From assembly GCA_020860185.1 (NCBI GenBank), contig JAJBUT010000119.1:13796-48916 (forward strand): a stretch of 35,121 nt of DNA. Reading direction: 5' to 3'. The notes beneath the pieces were generated by a model. That model did not search any database. It was given only the letters and a program-made list of their open reading frames with translations, and was not told where the DNA came from. This document shows, one piece after another, positions 1 to 8,454 of this stretch; within the stretch, counting starts at the first letter, position 1, and every line of letters starts with the position of its first letter. Source of the DNA: Lachnospiraceae bacterium. GTDB lineage: Bacteria; Bacillota; Clostridia; Lachnospirales; Lachnospiraceae. Position numbers and translations under genes: made by a program.

Positions 1-645
1 AACTACGGCGGCAAGCCCGAAGGCGGTCCGAAAGGCCCCGGCGCAGGCGGATATAGCGGTCCGCAGGGCGGTCCTCCGATGGGACGGCCTCCCATGGGCG
101 GCCCGCAGGGTGGCCCTCCGATGGGTATGCCCCCAATGGGCGGCCCGCAGGGTGGCCCTCCGATGGGTATGCCCCCAATGGGCGGCCCGCAGGGCGGTCC
201 TCCGATGGGTATGCCTCCCATGAACCAGCCTCCCATGACATGGATTCCCATCGTGATCTATGTCCCGGTTATGGCTGGCCAGCAGCCTCCGATGGGTCCT
301 CCCCCGATGGGTATGCCTCCCATGGGCGGCCCGCAGGGTGGCCCTCCGATGGGTCCTCCTCCGATGGGCGGCCCACAGGGTGGTCCTCCGATGGGTCCTC
401 CTCCGATGGGCGGCCCCGGCGCGGGTGGCTACGGCGGCGGCAATTACGGCGGCAGACCTGAAGGCGGTCCGAAAGGTCCCGGTGCAGGCGGTTACGGCGG
501 TCCGCAGGGCGGTCCTCCGATGGGACGGCCTCCCATGGGCGGTCCGCAGGGCGGCCCTCCGATGAATCGGCCTCCGAAGGACGAGCCTCCCAAAGGCAAG
601 CCTCCGGTACCCCCGAAAGACGGGAAAGAAGGATGTGACAAATAA
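1..645 (+). CDS. Pro/Gly/Met-rich tandem-repeat protein (C-terminal part; 5' end outside the window)
   Basis: Frame of ORF 79..645 is open back to base 1 (NYGGKPEGGPKGPGAGGYSGPQGG...). Repeated GGPQGGPPMGxPPM units, a short hydrophobic segment TWIPIVIYVPVMAG, and a single Cys near the C-terminus (KEGCDK). Confidence 0.8.
   Translation, partial: NYGGKPEGGPKGPGAGGYSGPQGGPPMGRPPMGGPQGGPPMGMPPMGGPQGGPPMGMPPMGGPQGGPPMGMPPMNQPPMTWIPIVIYVPVMAGQQPPMGPPPMGMPPMGGPQGGPPMGPPPMGGPQGGPPMGPPPMGGPGAGGYGGGNYGGRPEGGPKGPGAGGYGGPQGGPPMGRPPMGGPQGGPPMNRPPKDEPPKGKPPVPPKDGKEGCDK
97..222 (+). repeat. 42-bp tandem repeat, about 3 units, encoding GGPQGGPPMGMPPM
   Basis: ggcggcccgcagggtggccctccgatgggtatgcccccaatg at 97-138 and 139-180, with a diverged third copy at 181-222; further partial units through ~560. 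Confidence 0.85.
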
Positions 646-648
646 TCT

Positions 649-1170
649 ATGTTAAAAGGGAAAATCATTTTACTGGGAGTATGCGCATGCACTCCCGCTT
701 ATCAGGCCGCAGACATTGTCATGGCGCTGCGAAATGAGGAAGCTGACGTAAAAGTGATCATGACAGAGCATGCAACTAATTTTGTGTCACCGCTGATACT
801 GCAGTCTCTGTCCAAAAACCCGGTTCAGGTCGATCAGTTCGCTCCTCCGGCTGTGTGGGACAAATCCTACCAGTCATGGACTATGAGCGGCGATCTGCTC
901 CTGCTCGCTCCCGCCTCTGCCGACATGATCGGCAAGGCGGCGAACGGCATCGCGGACGATCTGCTCTCTACCAACGTCCTCTCGTTTGAGGGGCCGAAGC
1001 TGATCGCAATGAACATGAGTCCCATGCTTTATCGAAACGCGGCCGTACAGCGCAACGTCCGACAGCTGGCAAACGACGGATATTATTTTATCGACAACGG
1101 CAACCCGAACAACCCTTCCGGTATTCCGGGTGTCGGTCAGATTGTCGATGCCGTGATCCGATGCGTGTAA
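649..1170 (+). CDS. Flavoprotein family (phosphopantothenoylcysteine decarboxylase/LanD-like fold), stand-alone
   Basis: GKIILLGVCACTPAYQAADIV, MTEHATNFVSPL, LLLLAPASADMIGKAANGIADDLLS and NAAVQRNVRQL match the flavoprotein decarboxylase pattern. Starts 3 nt after the stop of the upstream ORF. Confidence 0.8.
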   Translation: MLKGKIILLGVCACTPAYQAADIVMALRNEEADVKVIMTEHATNFVSPLILQSLSKNPVQVDQFAPPAVWDKSYQSWTMSGDLLLLAPASADMIGKAANGIADDLLSTNVLSFEGPKLIAMNMSPMLYRNAAVQRNVRQLANDGYYFIDNGNPNNPSGIPGVGQIVDAVIRCV

Positions 1171-1189
1171 CAGACCCGTTTCAGAAAGG

Positions 1190-1450
1190 GATAAAATGAA
1201 AGAATGTAACTATTCAGGACAGTACTTCGCACCTGCTGCGAAGTACGTCTGACGGCGTAGATTGCACAGGGAAAAGTCCCATCGCGCAGCGATTTTAAAT
1301 GGACTTTTCCTCGTAACTGTGAAGGTACTGAACAGTTACGAAAGATTGTAAAACGAAAGGAATTTCCTGTGAACAGGAACACATTCCTATAGCGTGAAAA
1401 ACCGCCACATCCATGGTTCGTCAACCATGAATGCGACGGTTCCTTTTTTT
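1190..1450. other. Hairpin-dense intergenic block
   Basis: Consecutive inverted repeats: gtacttcgca/tgcgaagtac, ggaaaagtcc/ggacttttcc, gtaactgt/acagttac, ttcctg/caggaa, and aaccg...catggtt/aaccatg...cggtt next to a T-tract. Confidence 0.7.
1395..1449 (-). terminator. Possible terminator/structured 3' end of clpB
   Basis: aaccgtcgcattcatggttgacgaaccatggatgtggcggttttt on the minus strand folds along its length with G-U pairs and is followed by a short T run. Confidence 0.5.
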
Positions 1451-1457
1451 ACTTCCT

Positions 1458-4040
1458 CTACTTCACTCTCGCGCTCAGATGATCCCCCTCTACATCCATG
1501 AGGATGGTATCCCCCGCGCGAACCTGATCCGCCAGAATCAGCTTTGCGGAGAGCGTCTCCACATGCTTCTGGAGAAAGCGCTTCAGCGGCCGGGCACCGT
1601 AGACCGGATCATATCCGTGATCCACGACAAACGTTTCTGCGGCCGGCGTCAGTTCCACACGGATCTCACGGTCCTCCAGACGACGGTTCAGCTGATCCAT
1701 CATCAGCCGGATGATATTTCCGATATTATCCTTCGTCAGCGGCTTGAACAGGATGATCTCATCCAGCCGGTTCAGAAATTCCGGCCGGAAATTCCCGCGC
1801 AGCTCGTTCATGACATGCTCCTCCGCCCCGGGACTGATCGCACCGTTCTCATCAATTCCGTCCAGCAGATATGCCGAGCCCAGATTCGACGTCATGATAA
1901 TGATTGTATTCTTAAAGTCAACGGTCCGTCCCTGGGAGTCCGTGATCCGCCCGTCATCCAATACCTGCAGCAGCACATTGAATACATCCGGATGCGCCTT
2001 CTCTACCTCGTCAAACAGCACAACGGAATACGGTTTTCTGCGAACCGCCTCGGTGAGCTGTCCTCCCTCATCGTAACCCACATATCCGGGAGGCGCTCCG
2101 ATCAGCCTGGATACGGAATATTTCTCCATATACTCACTCATATCCAGACGGACAATGTTTGCCTCCGAGTCGAACAGACTCGCCGCCAGCGCTTTCGCCA
2201 GCTCGGTCTTGCCCACGCCGGTAGGTCCGAGGAAAAGGAAAGACCCGATCGGTTTGCCTGGATCCTTGATGCCGGCCCTGGAGCGGATGATCGCCTCCGT
2301 CACCTTCGTCACACCCTCATCCTGACCGACGACGCGCTTATGCAGTTCCTCGTCAAGATGCAGCGTCTTGTTCCGCTCGCTCTCCGTCAGCTTCGTGACC
2401 GGAATCCCCGTCCAGCGGGAGATGATCTTCGCGATCTCATCCTCGCTGACATTCTCGTGCACCAGAGACATATCTTTATTTTTTACGGTTTCTTCTTCCT
2501 GCGCCAGCTGCTTCTCCAGCTCCGGCTTCCGGCCGTACTTCAGCTCCGCCGCCCTGTTCAGGTCATAATCCTGCTCGGCCAGCAAAATCTCCTTATTCAG
2601 AGACTCCAGCTCCTCGCGCAGCTTCTGCACGCGCTCCACTGCTTTTTTCTCATTATCCCACTGTGCTTTTCTGGTCTGGAACTCATTCCGCAGCTCCGCC
2701 AGCTCTTTCTGAAGATTCTCCAGGCGATCCCGGCTCAGACTGTCGTCCTCTTTTTTCAGCGCCGTCTCCTCGATCTCCATCTGCATCACGCGCCGGTTCA
2801 GCTCATCCAGCTCCGTCGGCATGGAATCCAGCTCTGTCTTGATCAGGGCGCAGGCTTCATCCACCAGGTCAATCGCCTTGTCCGGCAGAAAACGGTCGGA
2901 AATATAGCGGTTGGAGAGCGTCGCCGCGGAGACAAGCGCGCTGTCCGTGATCTTTACGCCGTGAAACACCTCGTAGCGCTCCTTCAGACCGCGCAGGATA
3001 GAGATCGTCTCTTCCACCGTCGGCTCATCCACCATGACCGGCTGAAACCGGCGCTCCAGCGCGGCGTCCTTCTCAATATACTCTCTGTACTCGTCCAGGG
3101 TCGTCGCTCCGATACAGTGCAGCTCGCCGCGGGCCAGCATCGGCTTCAGCATATTGCCCGCGTCCATGGCGCCGTCCGCCTTACCGGCTCCGACGATCGT
3201 ATGCAGCTCGTCGATAAACAGGATGATCTGTCCGTCGCTCGCCTTCACCTCATCCAGAACCGCCTTCAGACGCTCCTCGAACTCTCCGCGGTATTTGGCG
3301 CCGGCCAGCAGAGCGCTCATATCCAGGGCAAACAGTTTTTTCTCCTTCAGCCCCTCCGGCACGTCGCCGCGGACAATCCGCTGTGCCAGGCCCTCAACCG
3401 CCGCCGTCTTCCCGACGCCCGGCTCGCCGATGAGCACAGGGTTATTTTTCGTTTTTCTCGAAAGAATGCGGATCACGTTCCGGATCTCGCTGTCCCGCCC
3501 GATCACAGGATCCAGCTTCTGATCGCGGGCGCGCTCCACCATGTCATAGCCATATTTCTCCAGGGTATCGTAGGTCGCCTCCGGATTGTCTGAGGTAACG
3601 CGCTGGTTGCCCCGCACCGTGGAGAGTGCCTGCAGAAAACGCTCTCTCGTGATGCCGTACTCCCTGAAAATCTCCTTCATCGCCGGATTCGGATAGCGAA
3701 GCATACTCAGAAACAGATGCTCGACGGACACATACTCGTCGCCCATCTGCTTCGCCTCATCCTCAGCCGAGATCAGAACCTTGTTCAGCATCTGGCCGAT
3801 ATGCACCTGACCGCCGGAAACCTTCACCCGCTTTGCGAGATGACGCTCGGCATTATCCGTAAAATGCTCGCGGTTGATCTCCATTTTCTCGATCAGCTTC
3901 GGGATCAGGCCGTCCTCCTGACGGAGCAGCGCGACAAGCAGATGCTCCTGTTCGATCTCCTGATTTCCGTATTCATAAGCCAGCTTCTCACAATCCTGAA
4001 CCGCTTCCATCGACTTCTGTGTAAATTTCTGAATGTTCAT
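1458..4040 (-). CDS. clpB: ATP-dependent chaperone ClpB
   Basis: Clp N-domain ([21 protein letters not shown]), two Walker A motifs ([31 protein letters not shown]), middle coiled coil, [21 protein letters not shown]. Start moved to the Met at 4040, preceded by aaaggagg. Confidence 0.97.
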   Translation of the reverse strand: MNIQKFTQKSMEAVQDCEKLAYEYGNQEIEQEHLLVALLRQEDGLIPKLIEKMEINREHFTDNAERHLAKRVKVSGGQVHIGQMLNKVLISAEDEAKQMGDEYVSVEHLFLSMLRYPNPAMKEIFREYGITRERFLQALSTVRGNQRVTSDNPEATYDTLEKYGYDMVERARDQKLDPVIGRDSEIRNVIRILSRKTKNNPVLIGEPGVGKTAAVEGLAQRIVRGDVPEGLKEKKLFALDMSALLAGAKYRGEFEERLKAVLDEVKASDGQIILFIDELHTIVGAGKADGAMDAGNMLKPMLARGELHCIGATTLDEYREYIEKDAALERRFQPVMVDEPTVEETISILRGLKERYEVFHGVKITDSALVSAATLSNRYISDRFLPDKAIDLVDEACALIKTELDSMPTELDELNRRVMQMEIEETALKKEDDSLSRDRLENLQKELAELRNEFQTRKAQWDNEKKAVERVQKLREELESLNKEILLAEQDYDLNRAAELKYGRKPELEKQLAQEEETVKNKDMSLVHENVSEDEIAKIISRWTGIPVTKLTESERNKTLHLDEELHKRVVGQDEGVTKVTEAIIRSRAGIKDPGKPIGSFLFLGPTGVGKTELAKALAASLFDSEANIVRLDMSEYMEKYSVSRLIGAPPGYVGYDEGGQLTEAVRRKPYSVVLFDEVEKAHPDVFNVLLQVLDDGRITDSQGRTVDFKNTIIIMTSNLGSAYLLDGIDENGAISPGAEEHVMNELRGNFRPEFLNRLDEIILFKPLTKDNIGNIIRLMMDQLNRRLEDREIRVELTPAAETFVVDHGYDPVYGARPLKRFLQKHVETLSAKLILADQVRAGDTILMDVEGDHLSARVK

Positions 4041-4084
4041 AACGCTCCTCCTTTCAACACGGACATGTCTGCTGACGCAGACAT

Positions 4085-4125
4085 CACGATTCATGAAAAA
4101 TCAGTTTATTTTCACGAATCATATG
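4085..4125 (-). promoter_or_regulatory. Hairpin in the clpB 5' UTR
   Basis: gattcatgaaaa...ttttcacgaatc, 12-bp inverted repeat with one G-U-compatible mismatch. Confidence 0.5.
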
Positions 4126-4160
4126 TTCTATTCTTTATATAACATTTTCTGTTCTTCTCA

Positions 4161-4189
4161 GTTATATCACAAAAATTAGCACTCGTCAA
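4161..4189 (-). promoter_or_regulatory. Sigma-A-type promoter of clpB
   Basis: Minus strand TTGACG - 17 nt - TATAAC. Confidence 0.75.
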
Positions 4190-4202
4190 GTGCGAGTGCT
4201 AA
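4176..4202 (-). promoter_or_regulatory. CIRCE operator (HrcA binding site)
   Basis: TTAGCACTC-N9-GAGTGCTAA, exact match to the CIRCE consensus, overlapping the -35 box of clpB. Confidence 0.95.
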
Positions 4203-4213
4203 TAATTTTATTT

Positions 4214-5650
4214 TTACTGTTCCAGAAGTTCTTTCACGATCTGATTTACCATGCCGGGATTTGCCTTCCCCTTCATGGCCTTCATCGTCTGTCCGACCAG
4301 GAAGCCCATCGCCTTCTTTTTGCCGTTTTTATAATCCTCGACCGACTTCGGATTATCTGCAAGAATCTGTTCGATCGTGCTGCGCAGCTCGCCCTCATCG
4401 TTGACGGCTTTCAGGCCGTGTTCCTCCACGTATTTCTCCGGGTCGATATCATGTTTGAAGATTTCCTCAAAAACCTCCTTTGCCACGGTGCCGTTGATCG
4501 TACCGGTGTCGATGAGACCGATGAGAGATGCGAGGTGCTCCGGCGCAAAAGAAATATCATCGACGTCCTGTCCGCTTTCATTCAGCAGACGCATCGTCTC
4601 ACCCATGAGCCAGTTGGAAACCTTTTTGGGCTTGCCGCAGATGGCGCTGGTCGCCTCAAACAGATCCGCCATGTGCTTGGTCTCCGTAATGATCTTCGCA
4701 TCATACTCCGGAATATCATATTCTTTTTTATACCGTTCCAGCTTCTCCGGACGCAGCTCCGGCTGCGCCGCGCGGATAGTCTCAATCCACGCGTCGGAAA
4801 TCTCCACCGGCACCAGATCCGGGTCGGGGAAATAGCGGTAATCCTGTGCGTCCTCCTTGGAACGCATCGCATGGGAGGATTCTTTGTTATCGTCCCATCG
4901 GCGGGTTTCCTGCACAACCTTCCTCCCCAGCTCCAGCAGCTCGATCTGACGCTCCCGCTCGCCCTCGATGGCCCGGGCGATGGCCTTGAAGGAGTTCAGG
5001 TTTTTCATCTCGGTACGGGTGCCGAACTTCTGCGATCCCATCTCGCGGACGGAAAGGTTGACGTCGGCACGCATGGAACCCTCGTTTAGTTTACAGTCGG
5101 ATGCGCCCAGATACTGGATTGTCTGGCGCAGCATCTCCAGATAAGCGATCACCTCATCAGCGGAGCGCATATCGGGTTCGGAAACGATCTCAATCAGCGG
5201 CACGCCGGAACGGTTGAAATCCACGATGGAGACATCCTCCCACTCATCGTGAACCAGCTTGCCGGCATCCTCCTCCATGTGAATCTCATGGATACGGATA
5301 TCCTTTTTCCCGCCCGCGGTCTCAATCTCCACATGCCCGTCGCGGCAGATAGGCAGATACAGCTGGGAAATCTGATAGTTCTGCGGATTATCAGGATAAA
5401 AATAGTTCTTCCTGTCAAATTTACAGTGCCGGGTGATCTTGCAGTTGGTCGCCAGGCCGACCGCGATGGCATATTCCACCACCTGTTTATTTAATACCGG
5501 GAGTGAACCGGGCATGCCGGTGCAGACCGGGCAGGTGTGGGTGTTCGGCTTTCCGCCGAACGCAGTGGAGCAGGAGCAGAAGATCTTTGTCTTAGTCGCA
5601 AGCTCCACATGGACTTCCAGTCCGATGACGGTTTCGTAATTCTTACTCAT
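4214..5650 (-). CDS. gatB: Asp-tRNA(Asn)/Glu-tRNA(Gln) amidotransferase subunit B
   Basis: YETVIGLEVHVELATKTKIFCSCSTAFGGKPNTHTCPVCTGMPGSLPVLN and DVNLSVR; full-length 478 aa. Confidence 0.97.
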   Translation of the reverse strand: MSKNYETVIGLEVHVELATKTKIFCSCSTAFGGKPNTHTCPVCTGMPGSLPVLNKQVVEYAIAVGLATNCKITRHCKFDRKNYFYPDNPQNYQISQLYLPICRDGHVEIETAGGKKDIRIHEIHMEEDAGKLVHDEWEDVSIVDFNRSGVPLIEIVSEPDMRSADEVIAYLEMLRQTIQYLGASDCKLNEGSMRADVNLSVREMGSQKFGTRTEMKNLNSFKAIARAIEGERERQIELLELGRKVVQETRRWDDNKESSHAMRSKEDAQDYRYFPDPDLVPVEISDAWIETIRAAQPELRPEKLERYKKEYDIPEYDAKIITETKHMADLFEATSAICGKPKKVSNWLMGETMRLLNESGQDVDDISFAPEHLASLIGLIDTGTINGTVAKEVFEEIFKHDIDPEKYVEEHGLKAVNDEGELRSTIEQILADNPKSVEDYKNGKKKAMGFLVGQTMKAMKGKANPGMVNQIVKELLEQ

Positions 5651-5760
5651 ATCTTGCTCACAGCGATTTCATTTTTGTTTCTCAGCCGACGAATTTATCT
5701 CAAAATCCATATCGGCAATATCCTTTTCTCTATAGAATCAAATCGCCGCATCCTCCTTTC

Positions 5761-7356
5761 TTACTCCTCTGTCTGTGTCGCAGCATTTTTCTGTGCACTC
5801 CCGGATACAGTATCCTGCTCCTGTACCGGCACCGCCGCGGGCGCATGCTGATACACCCGTGTCCGCTCGTAGCTGTAGGCCGCGCGGATGATATTTTTCT
5901 CTTTAAAACAGTCGCCGATCAGCTGCAGACCGATGGGCAGACCATTGCTGTCCGTGCCGCAGGGCAGTGAAATCCCCGGAAGTCCCGCCAGATTGACAGA
6001 AATCGTGTAAATGTCGCCCAGATACATGCGGATCGGATCGCTTAAGGACTCGCCCAGCTTCGGCGCCGTGGTCGGCGCGGCGGGGCCGAGGATCACATCA
6101 TATTTTGCAAACGCCTCATCGAACGCTTTTTTGATCAGAGCCTTCACGCGGAGGGCTTTCAGATAGTAAGCGTCATAATAACCGGAACTCAGCACAAACG
6201 ATCCGAGCATGATGCGCCGTTTCACCTCAGCGCCGAATCCCTCGGAGCGGGATTTTTTATACATATTGTGGAGGCCGTCGTACTCCGCCGTGCGATAGCC
6301 GTACTTCACGCCGTCAAACCTGGACAGGTTGGAACTGGCCTCGGCGCAGGCGATCACATAATAAGCCGGAATCGCGTATTCTACCAGTCCGAGGTCAAAC
6401 TCCTCGACAACAGCGCCCTTCGCCTCCAGTGCCTTTGCCGCCGCCAGAACAGCCGCTCTCACCTCCGCGTCCAGACCTTCCCCGAAATAATCCCGCGGGA
6501 TGCCGATCCGCATTCCCTGCACATCATCCACCAGTGCCTCGGTAAATTTCAGATCATCCCGCTGTACAGAAGTAGAATCCCTGCTGTCATAAGAGGAAAT
6601 CACCTCCAGAATCGTCGCACAGTCGGTCACATCCTTCGCAATCGGACCGATCTGATCCAGAGACGAACCGTAGGCGATCAGACCGTAGCGGGATACGGTC
6701 CCGTAGGTCGGCTTGATACCCGTCACGCCGCAAAAAGAACTGGGCTGGCGAATGGAACCTCCGGTATCAGAACCGAGTGCATAAGGAATCTCCTCCGCCG
6801 CCACCGCCGCGCAGGAGCCGCCGGAGGAACCGCCTGGCACATGCTCCGTGTTCCACGGATTTTTCGTCTCACCAAATGCGGACGTCTCCGTAGTACTGCC
6901 CATGGCAAACTCATCCATATTCGTCTTGCCGATGATCACAGCGCCTGCTTTTTCCAGATTCTCCACCGCGGTTGCCGTGTAGGTCGGGATAAAATTATAC
7001 AATATTTTCGAAGCGCAGGTTGTCAGGATACCTTTTGTACACATATTGTCCTTGATTGCCACCGGGACGCCGGCCAGCGGTCCGGTCAGTTCTCCGCTGT
7101 CTATCAGCGCCTGCACCTCGTCCGCCCGTTTTAAAATCGCCGACTCATCCAGGACGGTCACAAAACCGTTGATCTGATCTTCCCTCGCGCGCACCGCCGC
7201 CAGAGCCGCCTTCGCCGCCTCCGCCGCAGTGACTTCCCCTGATTTTATTTTTCTGCCAAGCTCTACGGCAGTCAGACTCATCCATTTCTCAGCCGGACGG
7301 TCGGAGCGGCAGATGCCCGGATCCGTCTGAATCCCTTTTGCTGTACTCATATTCAT
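5761..7356 (-). CDS. gatA: Asp-tRNA(Asn)/Glu-tRNA(Gln) amidotransferase subunit A
   Basis: Amidase signature GGSSGGSCAAVAAEEIPYALGSDTGGSIRQPSSFCGVTGIKPTYG. Start may be 7350 (better spacing from AGGAGG). Confidence 0.97.
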   Translation of the reverse strand: MNMSTAKGIQTDPGICRSDRPAEKWMSLTAVELGRKIKSGEVTAAEAAKAALAAVRAREDQINGFVTVLDESAILKRADEVQALIDSGELTGPLAGVPVAIKDNMCTKGILTTCASKILYNFIPTYTATAVENLEKAGAVIIGKTNMDEFAMGSTTETSAFGETKNPWNTEHVPGGSSGGSCAAVAAEEIPYALGSDTGGSIRQPSSFCGVTGIKPTYGTVSRYGLIAYGSSLDQIGPIAKDVTDCATILEVISSYDSRDSTSVQRDDLKFTEALVDDVQGMRIGIPRDYFGEGLDAEVRAAVLAAAKALEAKGAVVEEFDLGLVEYAIPAYYVIACAEASSNLSRFDGVKYGYRTAEYDGLHNMYKKSRSEGFGAEVKRRIMLGSFVLSSGYYDAYYLKALRVKALIKKAFDEAFAKYDVILGPAAPTTAPKLGESLSDPIRMYLGDIYTISVNLAGLPGISLPCGTDSNGLPIGLQLIGDCFKEKNIIRAAYSYERTRVYQHAPAAVPVQEQDTVSGSAQKNAATQTEE

Positions 7357-7362
7357 GCCCTC

Positions 7363-8280
7363 CTACTCGCCGATCGTCTTCGGCACCTTAAATCCGCCGT
7401 CCTTCAACACCGGGGCGTTGGCCAGCGTCGCCGCACTGCCGTCCCCGTTCGTCACAACATCCTCGCGGAACACATTGTGAACCGGAAATACATGGGACAT
7501 CGGCTCGATTCCGTCGGTATCCAGTTCATTCAGCTGATCGATATAATCCAGCATGTCCGCCATATCCTTCTTCGCCGCCTCGGCCTCCGCCGGGGAGAGC
7601 TCCAGCTTCGCCAGGATGCCCACATACTCCATCGTCTCATCCGAAATCACGTTGCGCAGCTTCCCATCCTCGTCCATCACCTTCGTGACATGAGTCGTCA
7701 TCGCAGCGTCCTCGTCCGATGTGTCTTCCGCCACCGCGGCGCTGACTGTTTTCGCGTAAATACCGATATCCGCAATGCCGGTGTGATTCCATCCGGCTCT
7801 CTTTAAGACGCCCTCCGGGAGCATCCCGCATTTCTCCATCACCTCGCCGGCATGGACATTCGCGACGTCGGCCTTCGCCCACACGCGGCCAAAGCCAGCC
7901 TCTCCCATGAGGAAACGGATAATCTCCGCCAGTGCCTCCGAGGCATAGCCGTGATGCCAGTACTCCTTTCCGACGCGGAAACTGACCTCGGCGCTTCCGA
8001 TCCGCTCATCCATGGAAATCACCTCGATCACTCCGATGGGCTGCTCCGTGTCATTTAACTCAATCGCCCAGCGATATGTCTCGCTGTTCTCGTATTCACT
8101 CTCCCACTGTTCCAGATATGCCGCCGTGCTCTCCACGCTCTCCTGCGGCTCCCAGGTGAGATACCGTGTCACTTCCGGGTCACTGGACCAGTTGTAAAAC
8201 ATGCTCTCGGCGTCCTCCGGGGTGAACCGGCGCAGCGTCAGACGCTCGGTCGCCATCATTTGGGTTCCCAGATGTTTCAT
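7363..8280 (-). CDS. gatC: Fusion: GNAT N-acetyltransferase (N-term) + GatC (C-term)
   Basis: N-term GNAT ([16 protein letters not shown]..., [22 protein letters not shown]). C-term GatC ([65 protein letters not shown]). One uninterrupted 305-aa frame; SD aaaggag. Confidence 0.9.
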   Translation of the reverse strand: MKHLGTQMMATERLTLRRFTPEDAESMFYNWSSDPEVTRYLTWEPQESVESTAAYLEQWESEYENSETYRWAIELNDTEQPIGVIEVISMDERIGSAEVSFRVGKEYWHHGYASEALAEIIRFLMGEAGFGRVWAKADVANVHAGEVMEKCGMLPEGVLKRAGWNHTGIADIGIYAKTVSAAVAEDTSDEDAAMTTHVTKVMDEDGKLRNVISDETMEYVGILAKLELSPAEAEAAKKDMADMLDYIDQLNELDTDGIEPMSHVFPVHNVFREDVVTNGDGSAATLANAPVLKDGGFKVPKTIGE

Positions 8281-8318
8281 ATATGTCTCCTTTCTGCTGA
8301 TCTGTCTCTATACTCCGC

Positions 8319-8441
8319 AGTGCTAAACTCAAAATGCTACGCATTTTTCGTTTTCCGGGCTTCGCCCTATCGGATTTGAGAGATAGTCATCTGCTCACAT
8401 GCAAGCATGACGCATCTGACTATCTCTCAAATCCGGCACTG
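8319..8441. repeat. Compound inverted-repeat element between aspS and gatC
   Basis: Outer arms cagtgc/gcactg; hairpins aaaatgc-tac-gcatttt and gggc-ttc-gccc; perfect 19-bp stem cggatttgagagatagtca (8371-8389)/tgactatctctcaaatccg (8417-8435). Confidence 0.8.
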
Positions 8442-8454
8442 CTCATTGCCAACG

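Noticed and set aside
97-222. CRISPR-like regular repeats
   Set aside because: Repeats are contiguous, in frame and coding, with no spacers; no CRISPR array was seen anywhere in the window.
3-251. Minus-strand repeat ORF (GGPPCGPPIGG)
   Set aside because: Mirror of the tandem repeat; the plus frame is open from the window start and coupled to the next gene.
649-1170. Housekeeping CoaBC
   Set aside because: Only the flavoprotein half is present, catalytic residues look altered, and the gene is coupled to a repeat protein rather than to CoA genes.
1431-3593. 720-aa plus-strand ORF opposite clpB
   Set aside because: Antisense shadow of clpB; Arg/Leu/His/Gln-rich composition typical of a mirror frame in a high-GC codon-biased gene.
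5695-5751. 18-codon ORF MRRFDSIEKRILPIWILR after a strong AAAGGAGG between gatA and gatB
   Set aside because: The SD directly abuts the ATG (no spacing) and the peptide is too short to support; recorded only as an orphan SD.
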